The notes: generated from the letters alone by a model not told the origin. A DNA stretch of 64,000 bases from CAWBXL01 sp963837365 (GCA_963837365.1 CAWIMW010000001.1:992001-1056000); one strand, 5' to 3'; shown: positions 1 to 9,218, counted from the stretch's first letter. Made by a program: numbers and translations.

Positions 1-1
1 C

Positions 2-523
2 TTCCGCCGCACCGAGCAGTGCATCATTCCTTACGCCACGCAGGAAGGCGAAATCTCCTTCTGCGCCTACAACACCGGCGTGGGCTGGAGAAACATTATC
101 GAAAAGATGCACATGACGGCCACGCTCACCAAGTGGTACGAAGAGCACGGACGTCACGAAATCTTCGCGGGCGGCAAAAACGTGAAGATGGAAAACGAAA
201 CCCACAACCTGGTGGTGAAAGACGGAATCCTCACCAACGAAGTGCAGCATGACCTCGACAAGCTGGGCATCGCCAAGACCGCGCGCGAAGAAAAAACCAG
301 AGCACGTGACGCCAAGCAAGCCGAAGCAGCCGCACGCGGCCCCAAGAAGAACGACGAAGCCTACAACGCGCGCATGGCCTCCATGTATCGCGAAGTGGTG
401 CTGAAGGAGAAGCCGGTGCAGTCTGAGGGTGGATTTATTCCGCTAGGGGCGCTGGCGAAGCCGAATGGCAACGGAGCGCCAGCTGCGAAGCCGGAGGCTG
501 CTGAGCCGGTTTTGGGCGACTAA
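2..523 (+). CDS. C-terminal part of a radical-SAM-like protein (5' end outside the window)
   Basis: The reading frame is open from base 2 to the TAA at 521-523, so this is the last ~173 codons of a longer gene. The visible part holds a segment with Cys residues reading CIIPYATQEG and SFCAYNTGVGW, followed by a lysine/alanine-rich tail and a low-complexity C-terminus. The segment resembles the C-terminal region of radical SAM enzymes of the tetraether/membrane-spanning lipid synthase type, recognised by family memory only. The radical SAM CxxxCxxC motif would lie upstream and cannot be seen. It could be another cysteine-rich Fe-S enzyme. A strong hairpin follows the stop. Confidence 0.6.
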   Translation, partial: FRRTEQCIIPYATQEGEISFCAYNTGVGWRNIIEKMHMTATLTKWYEEHGRHEIFAGGKNVKMENETHNLVVKDGILTNEVQHDLDKLGIAKTAREEKTRARDAKQAEAAARGPKKNDEAYNARMASMYREVVLKEKPVQSEGGFIPLGALAKPNGNGAPAAKPEAAEPVLGD

Positions 524-546
524 TAAATAGTCGTCAGTACTTAAAT

Positions 547-568
547 AAGGCCGCCGTGAGGCGGCCTT
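547..568 (+). terminator. Hairpin terminator after the radical-SAM-like gene
   Basis: A perfect 9-bp stem, AAGGCCGCC (547-555) and GGCGGCCTT (560-568), closes a GTGA loop 23 bases after the stop codon. The following tract is only weakly T-rich, so it is either a modest intrinsic terminator or a 3'-end stabilising hairpin. Confidence 0.6.
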
Positions 569-641
569 AAACTTTGATACATGTGGATCTTGCCTTCTCC
601 GCGTTTCGGAATAGAATGCGGACAATTAGATAGATAGTGTC

Positions 642-1058
642 ATGCAAGATGTTTCGAAAACAATTCGTCCCAGTAAAACTTCTGACATACTTCTAGGAAC
701 GCATCTTTCCGCAATCGAGAAAGGTGATTTTTGCTGGATATTCCAATTCAGTAATAAAGCGTCTCTGACCACGGAAACACCCTGGCGGGTTCTATCCAGC
801 GATTCAATTCTTCTAACGAGTGAAGATCACGGTCAGAAGTTTGGATTGTCCACACCAATCGATGCTGTCTTCGAAATAAATAAGCTTCTTGCCAATCACA
901 GCGTAACCTCAGTTGAGGTCGACCATGCTACTTGTGATCTCCATTTGTGCTTTGATGACGAAAAGGTTCTTGAAATCGTCAATTTATCGTCTGGTTACGA
1001 ATGTTGGGTTTTGAATGCGCAGAATGTAATCGTAGTCGGCAGGAATGGAAATGCGTAA
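642..1058 (+). CDS. DUF6188-like conserved hypothetical protein
   Basis: 138 residues, no signal peptide or membrane segment. The central pattern (WRVLSSD, LTSEDHGQKFG, then LEIVNLSSGYECW near residues 110-125) resembles the DUF6188 family of small cytosolic proteins with no established function. The gene stands alone: a terminator hairpin lies upstream and a repeat-bearing gap downstream. No convincing Shine-Dalgarno precedes the ATG. Assignment to DUF6188 is from recall of the motif order and should be treated as probable; no function is proposed. Confidence 0.65.
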   Translation: MQDVSKTIRPSKTSDILLGTHLSAIEKGDFCWIFQFSNKASLTTETPWRVLSSDSILLTSEDHGQKFGLSTPIDAVFEINKLLANHSVTSVEVDHATCDLHLCFDDEKVLEIVNLSSGYECWVLNAQNVIVVGRNGNA

Positions 1059-1069
1059 ACCGCTGTTAT

Positions 1070-1133
1070 GTCATCCTGAGCGGAGTATCTGATGCGCAAG
1101 GCGCATCAGATACGAAGTCGACGGACCCCTACA
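1070..1133. repeat. Hairpin-bearing dispersed repeat (TGTCATCCTGAG type)
   Basis: The unit opens with TGTCATCCTGAGCG and closes with GGACCCCTACA. Inside is a perfect 13-bp stem, GTATCTGATGCGC (1085-1097) with GCGCATCAGATAC (1101-1113), around an AAG loop. Sequences of this type recur between genes in many bacterial genomes. Only one copy was seen in this window. Confidence 0.5.
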
Positions 1134-1440
1134 ATTCCGACATCTTTAACCACGGTGTCAAGGCGTTCTCCCCGATGTTCTGGAGAAGTCGCCAAACCAG
1201 AAGCATCGTGAGAATTCGAAATCCATTTCAATGATCACACAGTCTCGCGAATTAAGGTTCGTGTCAGGGTGGTGGCTTCAGCCCCACCGCCATTCGATAT
1301 CGTGTTGGGTTGGCGCCGATCAGGCGCAACTACCACAATACCGTTAGCTCTAGGCATCACACTGGCGCCACACATCAAAACGACAATTCTATCGATATGC
1401 CTGAAGGCATATCCTGACACGGACCAAACACGATCCAGAC
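1134..1440. other. Gene-free stretch with a possible 160-bp inverted-repeat element
   Basis: No supportable gene. Bases 1261-1268 (GTGTCAGG) and 1413-1420 (CCTGACAC) form a perfect 8-bp inverted pair enclosing about 144 bases. This could be the ends of a small non-coding element or chance; no second copy was found. Confidence 0.3.
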
Positions 1441-2050
1441 TCAATGCACGTGCCCATTCCCGCCGGCCAACTTGCGGGCCATGGCTGTACGCTTTAGCGT
1501 AGGCAATATCGTCTGAAAATAAGAAACCACCGCCGGCATGCGCTCCGCTTCCGATTTCATGGTCAGCAAAGTCTGCTTGAAATCCAGGTCCAGCGGCAAC
1601 GATCCAGCTAAATAATAAGAAAGCTGCGGAATGTTCTCGTACTCGGCATCCTCTTCCGCACCGGCAATCTCCGGCAACTGCTTATGCAATTCAACCGCCT
1701 GCTCAATTTCCTCGGGCTTGGCTACGCCAGGCTCATCCTCCAGATAAACCACCTCAGCCTGCAAGAACAGACGTTCCTGATTCACTTCCATCACTTCAAA
1801 CCGCCGCCGCCCGGTGGTGGCAATATCCATCCGCCCATCGGGATACTTCTTGGTCACATCCAAAATTTCCGCGGTACAGCCGATATCGGCCACACCTTCG
1901 TCTTTGGCGCGGACAATGCCAAACAGCTTGTCCCCGGCCAGGCATTCGCCAATCATTTCCTTGTACGCTAGGCTCGAACACATGCAGAGGCATAGGCGCG
2001 CCCGGCAACAGGACAATATCCAGGGGAAACAGCGGCAGCAGCTTGCTCAA
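1441..2050 (-). CDS. Lon N-terminal (substrate-binding) domain protein, frameshifted as read
   Basis: Stand-alone LON substrate-binding domain protein of about 203 residues, a family that lacks the Lon ATPase and protease domains. The N-terminal part LLPLFPLDIVLLPG...PLHVFEP lies in one frame, and YKEMIGECL onward lies in another. The two join at about 1968-1975 with one extra base. The likely start is the TTG at 2048-2050, preceded by GGAGG. The conserved features match the family across the joint, so the break is probably a sequencing error or a very recent mutation. It is divergent from the SDR gene. Confidence 0.7.
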
Positions 2051-2120
2051 AACGCCTCCAAGTCCATTTATTGTACCCTCGTAGCTTGACTTGAAAGGCG
2101 CAACCGAATAAAAGCACGAC

Positions 2121-2912
2121 ATGGATCTTTCCGGGAAAGTAGCGGTGGTGACAGGCGCTTCGATGGGTATCGGCGAAGCCATTGCCAAACTGTTTGTGCA
2201 AAAAGGCGCGAACGTAGTCTTCCTCTCCCGCGACACCGCCCGCGCCGAAGCCGCCCGCGCCCGCGCCGGCCACACCGACCGCACCATCGCCCTTTCTTGC
2301 GACATCCGCAACCGCGAGGAGATCGACAAAGTCATAAACCTTACGGTGCATTCTTTTCGCCGCATCGACATCTGGGTCAACAACGCCGGCAAGGGCATCA
2401 TGGATGCGAGCCATCAGGCGGACATGGCGAGCGTCCGCGACGTGTTCAACCTGAATTTCTTTGGAGCGTTGGAATCGATGCAGGCTGTGGTTCCGGTGAT
2501 GAAGCAGCAGGGAAGCGGGCACGATCATTAATATCTCGAGCGTGGCAGGACACGTCCCGCTGCCTTTCCACGGAATTTACAGCGGGACGAAGTTTGCGTT
2601 GAATGCGGTAGGCAAAGCGGCACGGATCGAGTTGAAAGATTCAGGCATCAATGTGCTGACGGTCTGTCCCGGTTATGTGCGCACGGAATTTGGAAAAAAT
2701 CTTGTACGCGGGCGTGAGGCCAAAACGGTGCGGCCTCAGCAGACCCGGGGTATCAGCCCGGAGCGGGTGGCCCGCGCCACGCTACATGGATATTTGAAAC
2801 AAAAAAGGGAAGTGATTGTGCCCTGGACGATGCACCCGTGATCAAGCTGTATCAGTTGTTTCCGGGGATCGTGGAGTGGGGGATGTTAAAGATGATCAGA
2901 AAAGTGGACTAA
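2121..2912 (+). CDS. Short-chain dehydrogenase/reductase, two frameshifts as read
   Basis: Classical SDR of about 263 residues using NAD(P)H on an unknown substrate. The nucleotide-binding motif TGASMGIG is near residue 11, NNAG near residue 90, and the catalytic YxxxK appears as YSGTK. One extra base in the G-run near 2517-2520 separates the N-terminal half from TIINISSVAGH. One missing base near 2837 moves the last 26 codons, ending at the TAA at 2910-2912, into another frame. The two shifts cancel, so the gene spans exactly 264 codons. A palindromic repeat follows. Confidence 0.72.
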
Positions 2913-2925
2913 ACCGAAGCCCAGC

Positions 2926-3045
2926 TTTGTCATTCCGACAAGTCACGTAGCGACGAGGAGGAATCTGCTTTCCTGGGCAGCGCCACAAGACTGTCAGCAA
3001 AAGCGGATTCCTCCTCTTCGCTACGCGAATCGTCGGAATGACAAA
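2926..3045. repeat. Long imperfect palindrome, BIME-like copy A
   Basis: Starts TTTGTCATTCCGAC and ends GTCGGAATGACAAA. Both arms run about 45 bases, to a GGAGGAATCTGC-type core, around a ~27-base centre. It lies between the convergent SDR and TPR genes. Related copies are at 6897-7019 and 10914-11095. Confidence 0.8.
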
Positions 3046-3059
3046 TTTGAGTTGAATGG

Positions 3060-3368
3060 CTAACCAAGTTCCGCCAGCATCGCTTCCATCTCCGAGAGCG
3101 CATGCCCATTCCCGGTGCGCTTCGCGGAAGCAATCCCGTCCCCCAGCATCTTCTTAGCCTCCTCCACCCGTGAAGCCTTCGCCAAAGTCTGCGCCGCCAT
3201 AAAATACCCGGCCGTGTAGTCCGGATGCGCCGCCAGCAGCTTGGCGAATTCGGCGAGCGCAGCTTCAACCTCATCGCGGTTGGAATGCTCCATCGCCAGT
3301 CCATAGCGGGCGAAGGCGTCATTGGGATTTTGCGCGAGAATCTCTGTCAGCAGGGCAATTCGATCCAT
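3060..3368 (-). CDS. Small tetratricopeptide-repeat protein
   Basis: 102 residues starting at MDRIALLTEI. An upstream in-frame start would add 16 residues that do not look like TPR. The sequence shows about two to three helix-turn-helix TPR units (NPNDAFARYGLAME, HPDYTAGYFMAAQTL), so it is probably a protein-interaction adaptor in the cytosol. There is no signal peptide. Similar single small TPR proteins are common in acidobacteria, and the partner cannot be guessed. The gene runs toward the SDR, with palindrome copy A between the two stops. Confidence 0.75.
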   Translation of the reverse strand: MDRIALLTEILAQNPNDAFARYGLAMEHSNRDEVEAALAEFAKLLAAHPDYTAGYFMAAQTLAKASRVEEAKKMLGDGIASAKRTGNGHALSEMEAMLAELG

Positions 3369-3526
3369 AAGTTCCAGTTCGAATAGACTACTACAACAAT
3401 TCTCAAGTAGCCCCAAAACAAACCTTCAACTGCAAAGGACGCCGAGAGAACCACGCAAAAGGTCGCAAAGAAAACCTTAAGAATCAGCCGCTCACGTTAC
3501 AATAACTGTTCCATTAGGAACTGACC

Positions 3527-3946
3527 GTGGCTTGCCCCTACTTTGTACCCACAGAAAAATGGGATGGCGGTGGATGGCTGCATCCCTCGCGCCTGCCGCT
3601 GGGCGGCGGATGGCTGGGGTGCTGCTCCGCCCCCGGCCACGAGCAAACTCAGCCTGAAGAGTCCGAAGTGCGCGAACTCTGCAATCTGGGCTACGCCCAC
3701 AAATGTTCGCGTTTGCCGATGAATCGGCAATTTGATGCCGTGCGCTTTTGCATCACCAGTGATCGTGACCAGCGAGTTCTGGTCTCGTGCACCGGTGAAT
3801 TTGCGCATCTCCCGGTCGAGCACAAGCAGTTGGAATTCGGCATATCGCAGATGCAATGGATCGTATTCCATTCCGATCCCCGGATTCAGAAGATGGCGGA
3901 TTGCTACATTCAGTCCTATCTACAGCGCAGAACTCAAAACTCATGA
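3527..3946 (+). CDS. Cys-rich conserved hypothetical protein
   Basis: 139 residues from a GTG start with a weak AGGA upstream. Cysteines cluster as ACPYF at the N-terminus, GCC near residue 32 and LCNLGYAHKC near residues 51-60, spacing that could bind a metal or Fe-S cluster (inference). It has no membrane segment. The stop overlaps the thioesterase start as ATGA, so translational coupling is likely. I do not recognise a named family. Confidence 0.6.
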   Translation: MACPYFVPTEKWDGGGWLHPSRLPLGGGWLGCCSAPGHEQTQPEESEVRELCNLGYAHKCSRLPMNRQFDAVRFCITSDRDQRVLVSCTGEFAHLPVEHKQLEFGISQMQWIVFHSDPRIQKMADCYIQSYLQRRTQNS

Positions 3947-4449
3947 CCCAATCAATCAATCCGACTCCGCGTCCCGTGTGCGAATCCTACTCGGAGATGA
4001 ACGAAATTGTCCTGCCCAATGACACCAACCCTTTAGGCGCGTTGTTAGGCGGACGCCTGATGCACTGGATTGACATGGCCGGGGCCCTGGCTGCCCACCG
4101 TCACTCACACAGTTACGTGGTCACCGCGGCCATCGATCACATGGATTTCTGGGTGCCGGTGCATGTCGGCGATCTGGTGATTATGCGGTCAGCGGTCAAC
4201 CGCGTCTTTCACACCTCCATGGAAGTCGGCGTGAAGGCCTGGATGGAGAACTACCTCCACGGCACCCGCAAACACATCAGCTCAGCTTACCTGACGTTTG
4301 TCGCAGTCGACGGCGCCGGAGGCCGCCTGCAAGTTCCGCCCGTTGTTCCAGAGAGCGAAGAGGAAAAGCGCCGTTTCGAAGATGCCGGCCGCCGCCGCGA
4401 AATCCGCAACGCCGAGCGGGACCGGCGGCTGAAGAACTCGAGCAAATAA
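3943..4449 (+). CDS. Acyl-CoA thioesterase (hotdog fold, YciA/BACH type)
   Basis: 168 residues that hydrolyse acyl-CoA to free acid and CoA in the cytosol. Family marks are NDTNPLGALLGGRLMHWID (residues ~24-43) and AIDHMDFWVPVHVGDLV, with the charged C-terminal tail seen in many members. The start ATG at 3943 overlaps the stop of the Cys-rich gene by four bases. This choice removes 29 non-conserved residues that a longer frame would add. The substrate chain length is unknown. Confidence 0.85.
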   Translation: MTQSINPTPRPVCESYSEMNEIVLPNDTNPLGALLGGRLMHWIDMAGALAAHRHSHSYVVTAAIDHMDFWVPVHVGDLVIMRSAVNRVFHTSMEVGVKAWMENYLHGTRKHISSAYLTFVAVDGAGGRLQVPPVVPESEEEKRRFEDAGRRREIRNAERDRRLKNSSK

Positions 4450-4637
4450 ACCGGAACCGGGAACAGATGACTGGGAACTGAATATTTGTGCCCTCTGGTT
4501 CGTATGAGTTTGTGCAAGAAGAGCCCGACTCTTGATTGAGATTCGAATGGATGGCTTCGCGACTGTAAGATGCGAGAAGAAAGACGGAGGATCAATCCAG
4601 TTCACAGTTGCCAGTTCCCGGTTCTCAGCAGGGCAGG

Positions 4638-6077
4638 TTAGACGGAAAGTTTGTCTGCTTCTTCCTGAATTCTTTTCCAGGCATTGACTACATGGCGCCG
4701 CTCGGTGTTTGCCTGTCCAATACAAATCCGCAACGTCAACTTGTCTTTGAGCCGGGTGTGTGTAAGGTAAAGGTCGCCGGAGCGGTTCAGCCTGTCCATC
4801 ATTGTCTGGTTTGCCTCATTCCCGGCCTTATGCCGGAAGCAGATTAAATTCAAAGGCGCGGGTGCAGCCAACTCGAACCGGGAATCGTTCTTCACCCACT
4901 GGGCGAATTCCTGGGATAGCTCTACGTGCCTCCGCACGTGATGTTGCAGGCCTTCTATTCCGTAGTGACGTATCACAAACCATAACTTTAGCGCGCGAAA
5001 GCGCCGCCCGAGCGGAACCTGCCAATCGCGATAATCGATCACGGCGCCAGATTCGGTGGCTTTATTGCGGAGATACTCGGGAAGCACGCTCAAGGTCTGG
5101 ATGAGTACCTTGCGGTCAGCAACATAGAAGCAGTCGCAGTCGAAGTTGGTGAACATCCACTTGTGCGGATTGAAGCAGTAGCTGTCGGCAAGCTCCAGGC
5201 CATCATGGATTTGGCGAAACTCAGGGCAGAGCGCCGCCGTCCCGGACATGGCCGCGTCCACATGCAGCCAGAGATTCTCCTTCTGGCAGATCTGGCCAAT
5301 TGCTCGAATTGGATCAAGGGCGTTGGAAGAAGTAGTGCCAACAGTTCCGCTGACGAAGAAGGGAACCAATCCAGCGCCGCGGTCCTGTTGGATTTGACGT
5401 GCCAGTGCATCCGGCTTCATGGCAAATGTATCGTCCACTTCAATCAGCCTCAGATTCTGCTTCCCGATTCCAGCCACCTGAATCGCCTTCTCAATCGAAG
5501 AATGCGCCTGCGAAGAAGTGTAAGCCACAAGCTTCCCATCGCAGCCTCTCTGGTTGCTGGCAAAGTTCGTGATGCGCTCACGGGCTGCAAGCACCGCGCA
5601 GAGAGAGGCGCTGGAAGCCGCATCCTGAATGACTCCTCCGCCCGAGCTGGTCGAGAGGAACTTCTCCGGCAGCCCCAGCATTCCCACCAGCCAGTCCAGT
5701 ACATGCGTTTCCAACTCCGTACATGCCGGACTGGTAGCCCAAAGCATGCCCTGTATGCCGAGGCCGGAGGAAAGCAATTCTCCGAGAATCGATGGCCCGG
5801 AAGCAGACGTGGGAAAGTAGGCAAAGAAATTCGGAGACTGCCAGTGGGTAATTCCCGGCAGAATCAGCTTTTCCACGTCACGCAACATGGCTTCGAATGA
5901 TTCGCCCTTTGTGGGAGGCTGCTCTGGAAGGGAGGCGCGAATCTGCCCCGGCTCAACCTGCGACAGAACCGGAAATGACTCCATGCGGGAGTAGTAGTCG
6001 GCGATCCAATCCACCATGGCATATCCATGGCGGCGGAATTCTTCCTGGGTCATGTGAAAGCTCTTTGGTTCAGACAC
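4638..6077 (-). CDS. PLP-dependent group II decarboxylase (aromatic amino acid decarboxylase type)
   Basis: 479 residues, the usual length for DDC-like enzymes that decarboxylate aromatic L-amino acids to amines. The PLP-ring-stacking His is in SSQAHSS (His192), the PLP-binding Asp in HVDAA (Asp274), and the Schiff-base Lys in NPHKW (Lys306). The N-terminal FRRHGYAMVDWIADYY is typical of the family. The substrate (Trp, Phe, Tyr or DOPA) cannot be read from sequence alone. The neighbouring methyltransferase on the same strand, 37 bases away, may be co-transcribed but has no obvious pathway link. Confidence 0.88.
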   Translation of the reverse strand: MSEPKSFHMTQEEFRRHGYAMVDWIADYYSRMESFPVLSQVEPGQIRASLPEQPPTKGESFEAMLRDVEKLILPGITHWQSPNFFAYFPTSASGPSILGELLSSGLGIQGMLWATSPACTELETHVLDWLVGMLGLPEKFLSTSSGGGVIQDAASSASLCAVLAARERITNFASNQRGCDGKLVAYTSSQAHSSIEKAIQVAGIGKQNLRLIEVDDTFAMKPDALARQIQQDRGAGLVPFFVSGTVGTTSSNALDPIRAIGQICQKENLWLHVDAAMSGTAALCPEFRQIHDGLELADSYCFNPHKWMFTNFDCDCFYVADRKVLIQTLSVLPEYLRNKATESGAVIDYRDWQVPLGRRFRALKLWFVIRHYGIEGLQHHVRRHVELSQEFAQWVKNDSRFELAAPAPLNLICFRHKAGNEANQTMMDRLNRSGDLYLTHTRLKDKLTLRICIGQANTERRHVVNAWKRIQEEADKLSV

Positions 6078-6114
6078 GGCGGCTCCTCAAATGTGCATCC
6101 ATTGAATCAGATTT

Positions 6115-6879
6115 CTAGCTGAGTTGTGCGTAGTAGACGCGGGTGTTGTATTCCAGAACGACTTTCCCATTTACTTGATGGGCGTCAAAGATGCACCGCA
6201 GTTTAGTCAGCATGGGTGCGCATTTTACATGTTCAGGTGAGGGAGCGTAGGACGACGATAGCAGCCGTCCTTCCAATCCGGCATAGTCAGTTTTCTGGTC
6301 CAGCTTGAACACCTGGGCCTGAAACGGACTGGGTGCAAAAAAATCCTGAATATTATCCGTCGTGCGCTCGTGGCGGACATCCTTGTAGTCGGTGCCATAG
6401 TCGAGCAGAAGCTGCTCGTACTCCCGCAGGAAGGGCGTGGACTGGGTGCTGCGTTCATTCCATAGCAACACGGACCAGCCTCGGGGCCTGGCGATTCTCA
6501 GAAACTCCTGCCGTGCTTTTTGCAGATCGAACCAGTGGGCCGCCTGCGCCGCGGTCGCGATGTCAACGCTGCGGTCTGGTAGGGTCGTCGCCTCAGCCGT
6601 TCCCGCGATGCTGGTAAAGCGGGGATATCCAGCCAGGTATTCCTCTCCCGCCTTGCGCATGTCAGGGTTCGGCTCGACGCCAAACACACGGTTTCCGTTT
6701 TCCAGCAGCAACTTGCTGAAGATCCCCGTACCGGAAGCAATGTCTGCAATGATCGAATTCATAGTCAGGCCGCATTCGTCTTTTAATAGGTCGACAACTT
6801 CAGGCGGATAGCTCGGCCGATAACGGACATAATTCTCTACGCGGGAAGAGAAGCGTTGAGTGGAATCCGAAGTAAGCAT
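6115..6879 (-). CDS. Class I SAM-dependent methyltransferase
   Basis: 254 residues with a Rossmann-type methyltransferase core. Motif I reads ADIASGTGIF (about residues 44-53), the acidic SAM-ribose residue follows in VFGVEPNPDM, and AQAAHWFD matches the post-II region. It resembles UbiE/Trans-aconitate-type methyltransferases of the Methyltransf_11/25 group. The substrate is unknown. It is on the same strand as the decarboxylase downstream, and a palindromic repeat lies just upstream of its start. Confidence 0.85.
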   Translation of the reverse strand: MLTSDSTQRFSSRVENYVRYRPSYPPEVVDLLKDECGLTMNSIIADIASGTGIFSKLLLENGNRVFGVEPNPDMRKAGEEYLAGYPRFTSIAGTAEATTLPDRSVDIATAAQAAHWFDLQKARQEFLRIARPRGWSVLLWNERSTQSTPFLREYEQLLLDYGTDYKDVRHERTTDNIQDFFAPSPFQAQVFKLDQKTDYAGLEGRLLSSSYAPSPEHVKCAPMLTKLRCIFDAHQVNGKVVLEYNTRVYYAQLS

Positions 6880-6896
6880 TGCCGCTATCCTAAACC

Positions 6897-7019
6897 TTTG
6901 TCATTCCGACGATTCGCGCAGCGAAGAGGAGGAATCTGCTTTTCTGTGCATTCTGCACGAACGTTACCGGCCAAAAGCAGATTCCTTCTTGTCGCTCCGC
7001 TCCTCGTCGAAATGACAAA
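6897..7019. repeat. Long imperfect palindrome, BIME-like copy B
   Basis: Opens TTTGTCATTCCGAC and closes with the complement (GTCGAAATGACAAA, one change). The arms of about 45 bases surround a ~29-base centre. It lies between two genes of the same orientation, immediately before the stop of the acyltransferase gene. Confidence 0.8.
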
Positions 7020-7832
7020 TCAGCTTTTCTCCAAATGCTTGCGTAGTTCTTCCGGCGCAATGGCTTTGACCTTGATTGGTTTTGCAGGGATACCCGCGAC
7101 GATGTGATAAGGCTCAACGTTCTTGGAGGCCACGCCCAGCGATCCTACCATTCCGTGCTCAGCAACCCGCACGCCGCTCATCACGGTTGCATGGTAAGTG
7201 ATCCGCGCCCGAGGCCCAATCTCCGTCTTGTGGTTGGAGACGATCATGCCGTCGTTGAGATCGTGCGCGTGGGAATAGACGTTGGCATAGTCGGAGACCG
7301 AACTGCCCTCATGAATGACAATCTCGCCGCGGTCATCGAGCAGTACATACTTGTGGATGGTGCAATTGTCCTCTACGGTCAGGTTGTATCCAAACGAAAG
7401 TTCCACTCCATGAAAGATCTTCACATTCTTCCCGCAATATTTGAAGATATGCCGGGCCAGCATAGCGCGGACGCGAAAGCCCAGCCAGTGATTGAGCCCC
7501 GCTGGTGAGCGATCAAACATCATCCAGAACCAGATCAGCGGCTTGCGCTCGGCATATTTCTGGGCGTCCACGTCGCCGTAGTATTCCGGCTCCAGTGTGG
7601 TGTTCCGGGGATCAAACGAGTGGACCAATGCCTGCGCGGCCAGTGGAGCTGATGGGGCCGGCGCCGTATAAGGCCTCTCCAGATAAAGCTGATGCAACGC
7701 GTTCCGCACAACATTGCTGCGATGCTCAACGTCGCGGTGCATAAACTCCTGGTCCAGTTGCTCAATCCAGGCCAGAAAGGCCTTCTCCGCAGCCGGCGTC
7801 GGAGCTAGCGGACGGTATTCATATCGGGGCAT
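7020..7832 (-). CDS. Left-handed beta-helix acyltransferase (hexapeptide repeat)
   Basis: 270 residues. The C-terminal half (about residues 140-255) carries hexapeptide repeats ending in the MSGVRVAEHGMVGSLGVAS and AGIPAKPIK pattern of the maltose/galactoside O-acetyltransferase-like family. A His in YSHAHDL is a plausible catalytic base. The N-terminal ~130 residues form an extra domain not seen in simple acetyltransferases. The acceptor is unknown and may be a sugar or lipid. The stop codon abuts palindrome copy B. It is divergent from the APC permease. Confidence 0.8.
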   Translation of the reverse strand: MPRYEYRPLAPTPAAEKAFLAWIEQLDQEFMHRDVEHRSNVVRNALHQLYLERPYTAPAPSAPLAAQALVHSFDPRNTTLEPEYYGDVDAQKYAERKPLIWFWMMFDRSPAGLNHWLGFRVRAMLARHIFKYCGKNVKIFHGVELSFGYNLTVEDNCTIHKYVLLDDRGEIVIHEGSSVSDYANVYSHAHDLNDGMIVSNHKTEIGPRARITYHATVMSGVRVAEHGMVGSLGVASKNVEPYHIVAGIPAKPIKVKAIAPEELRKHLEKS

Positions 7833-7867
7833 AAAACCTCTTCAGGTAGAGAAAATAGACCATAGCA

Positions 7868-7873
7868 TATAAT
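7868..7873 (+). promoter_or_regulatory. -10 box upstream of the APC permease
   Basis: A perfect TATAAT lies 13 bases before the permease ATG, so the transcript would have a very short leader. No clear -35 hexamer is seen at 17 bp, so support is limited. Confidence 0.35.
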
Positions 7874-7886
7874 CCACGCTCACCTC

Positions 7887-9218
7887 ATGGCCACGCTTGC
7901 CCGCAAGCTGCGCGTCGTCGATTACTTCACTCTCGCCTGGGGAACCATGGTCGGAGTGGGCTGGCTGGTGGTTATGGACGACTGGCTGCTGCGCGGCGGA
8001 GTGTTGGGCGGAGTTTTAGGGTTTGCCATCGGTGGCGCACTCCTGCTCCCAATTGCCTATGTCTACGGCAAGCTGGTAAGAGCGATCCCCGACGCAGCCG
8101 GAGAAATTGCCTACACCGCCAAGGTTTTTCCTGCCGCTGTGAGCTTCGCTACGGGCTGGATGATGACGCTGGCATATTTCATCGTCTGTCCGTGGGAAGC
8201 GGTGGCCGTCGGCAAAATCGCGGCGTATATCTTTCCTGCGCTGGATACGCTGGCGCTGTACAAGATTGCCGGACAGCCGGTGTTCCTGCCGCGGCTCCTC
8301 GTCGGTTTGGCTTTAACGGGATTTCTTACCCTGCTGAACTATCGCGGTATCCGCTTGAGCGCGACTTTCCAGAATTGGACCGCGTTTGGCACCATTGCCC
8401 TGGTTGCGATTTTCGTGAGCTTTGGGGCGGCAAGAGGGTCAGCGCAGAATTTCCAGCCTCTGTTCACCCACGGAGCGTTGGTCTCGATCCTGCTGGTCTT
8501 ACAGATTGTGCCTTACTTCATGACCGGCTTCGAATCGGTGTCAAAAGCAGCAGAAGAAGCCAGTCCGGAGTTTAAGGACCGCGGATTCTCAACCGCGATC
8601 TTAATGGCATTGCTGGTGGGAATTTTGTTTTACACCGTAGTGATTGCAGCCGTCGGCTATGCGGCGCCGTGGAAACAATTCGCCCATGACAGGTTTATGA
8701 CCGCGGCCGTATTCGAGCACGCGGTTGGTTCCCGCTGGATTGTCAGCGTGGTCCTGACGGCTGCGCTACTGTCTTTATTCAAAGTATTTAACGGGAATTT
8801 TATTGCCGCCTCGCGCCTGTTGTTTGCCATGGGACGTCGAGGCCTGATTGCGAAATCCGTAGGCCAGGTGCACACCTCCAACCAAACCCCGTCGGTGGCA
8901 GTGTTATGCATCGGCTTAGCGACGGCGGCATGTATGTTTCTGGGTGATTCGATCCTGGTGCCAATCACAGAAGTTGGCTCCCTGGCTTCCGCCATGGGAT
9001 GGCTGGCGGCTTGTGCAGCGTACTATCGCATGCGGGATGTTGGTGGGGGGCGATGGGTGGCTGCGGTCGGAGGATCAGTGAGCTGCATTATGATTTTGAT
9101 GAAAGTCTTGCCAGGCATACCAGGCCATTTCAGCGGCTACGAATGGCTGGCGCTCGGGATTTGGATTAGTCTGGGAGCTGTTTTAGGCTGGCATGGATTG
9201 AACCGGAGGAAAATGTGA
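7887..9218 (+). CDS. APC-family amino acid permease
   Basis: 443 residues with about twelve hydrophobic segments, spanning the inner membrane. The first segment (TLAWGTMVGVGWLVVMDDWL) has the Gly-rich unwound helix typical of APC amino acid/polyamine transporters, and PYFMTGFESVSKAAEEAS matches the conserved helix 6 region. Its stop overlaps the GTG start of the downstream amidohydrolase. This suggests it imports a substrate or product of that enzyme, such as an amino acid or acylated amino acid. The substrate is not determined. Confidence 0.85.
   Translation: MATLARKLRVVDYFTLAWGTMVGVGWLVVMDDWLLRGGVLGGVLGFAIGGALLLPIAYVYGKLVRAIPDAAGEIAYTAKVFPAAVSFATGWMMTLAYFIVCPWEAVAVGKIAAYIFPALDTLALYKIAGQPVFLPRLLVGLALTGFLTLLNYRGIRLSATFQNWTAFGTIALVAIFVSFGAARGSAQNFQPLFTHGALVSILLVLQIVPYFMTGFESVSKAAEEASPEFKDRGFSTAILMALLVGILFYTVVIAAVGYAAPWKQFAHDRFMTAAVFEHAVGSRWIVSVVLTAALLSLFKVFNGNFIAASRLLFAMGRRGLIAKSVGQVHTSNQTPSVAVLCIGLATAACMFLGDSILVPITEVGSLASAMGWLAACAAYYRMRDVGGGRWVAAVGGSVSCIMILMKVLPGIPGHFSGYEWLALGIWISLGAVLGWHGLNRRKM

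Noticed and set aside
1235..1502. Short frames in both directions between the DUF6188-like and Lon-like genes
   Set aside because: No ribosome sites, no recognisable domains, and the region carries repeats; treated as non-coding.
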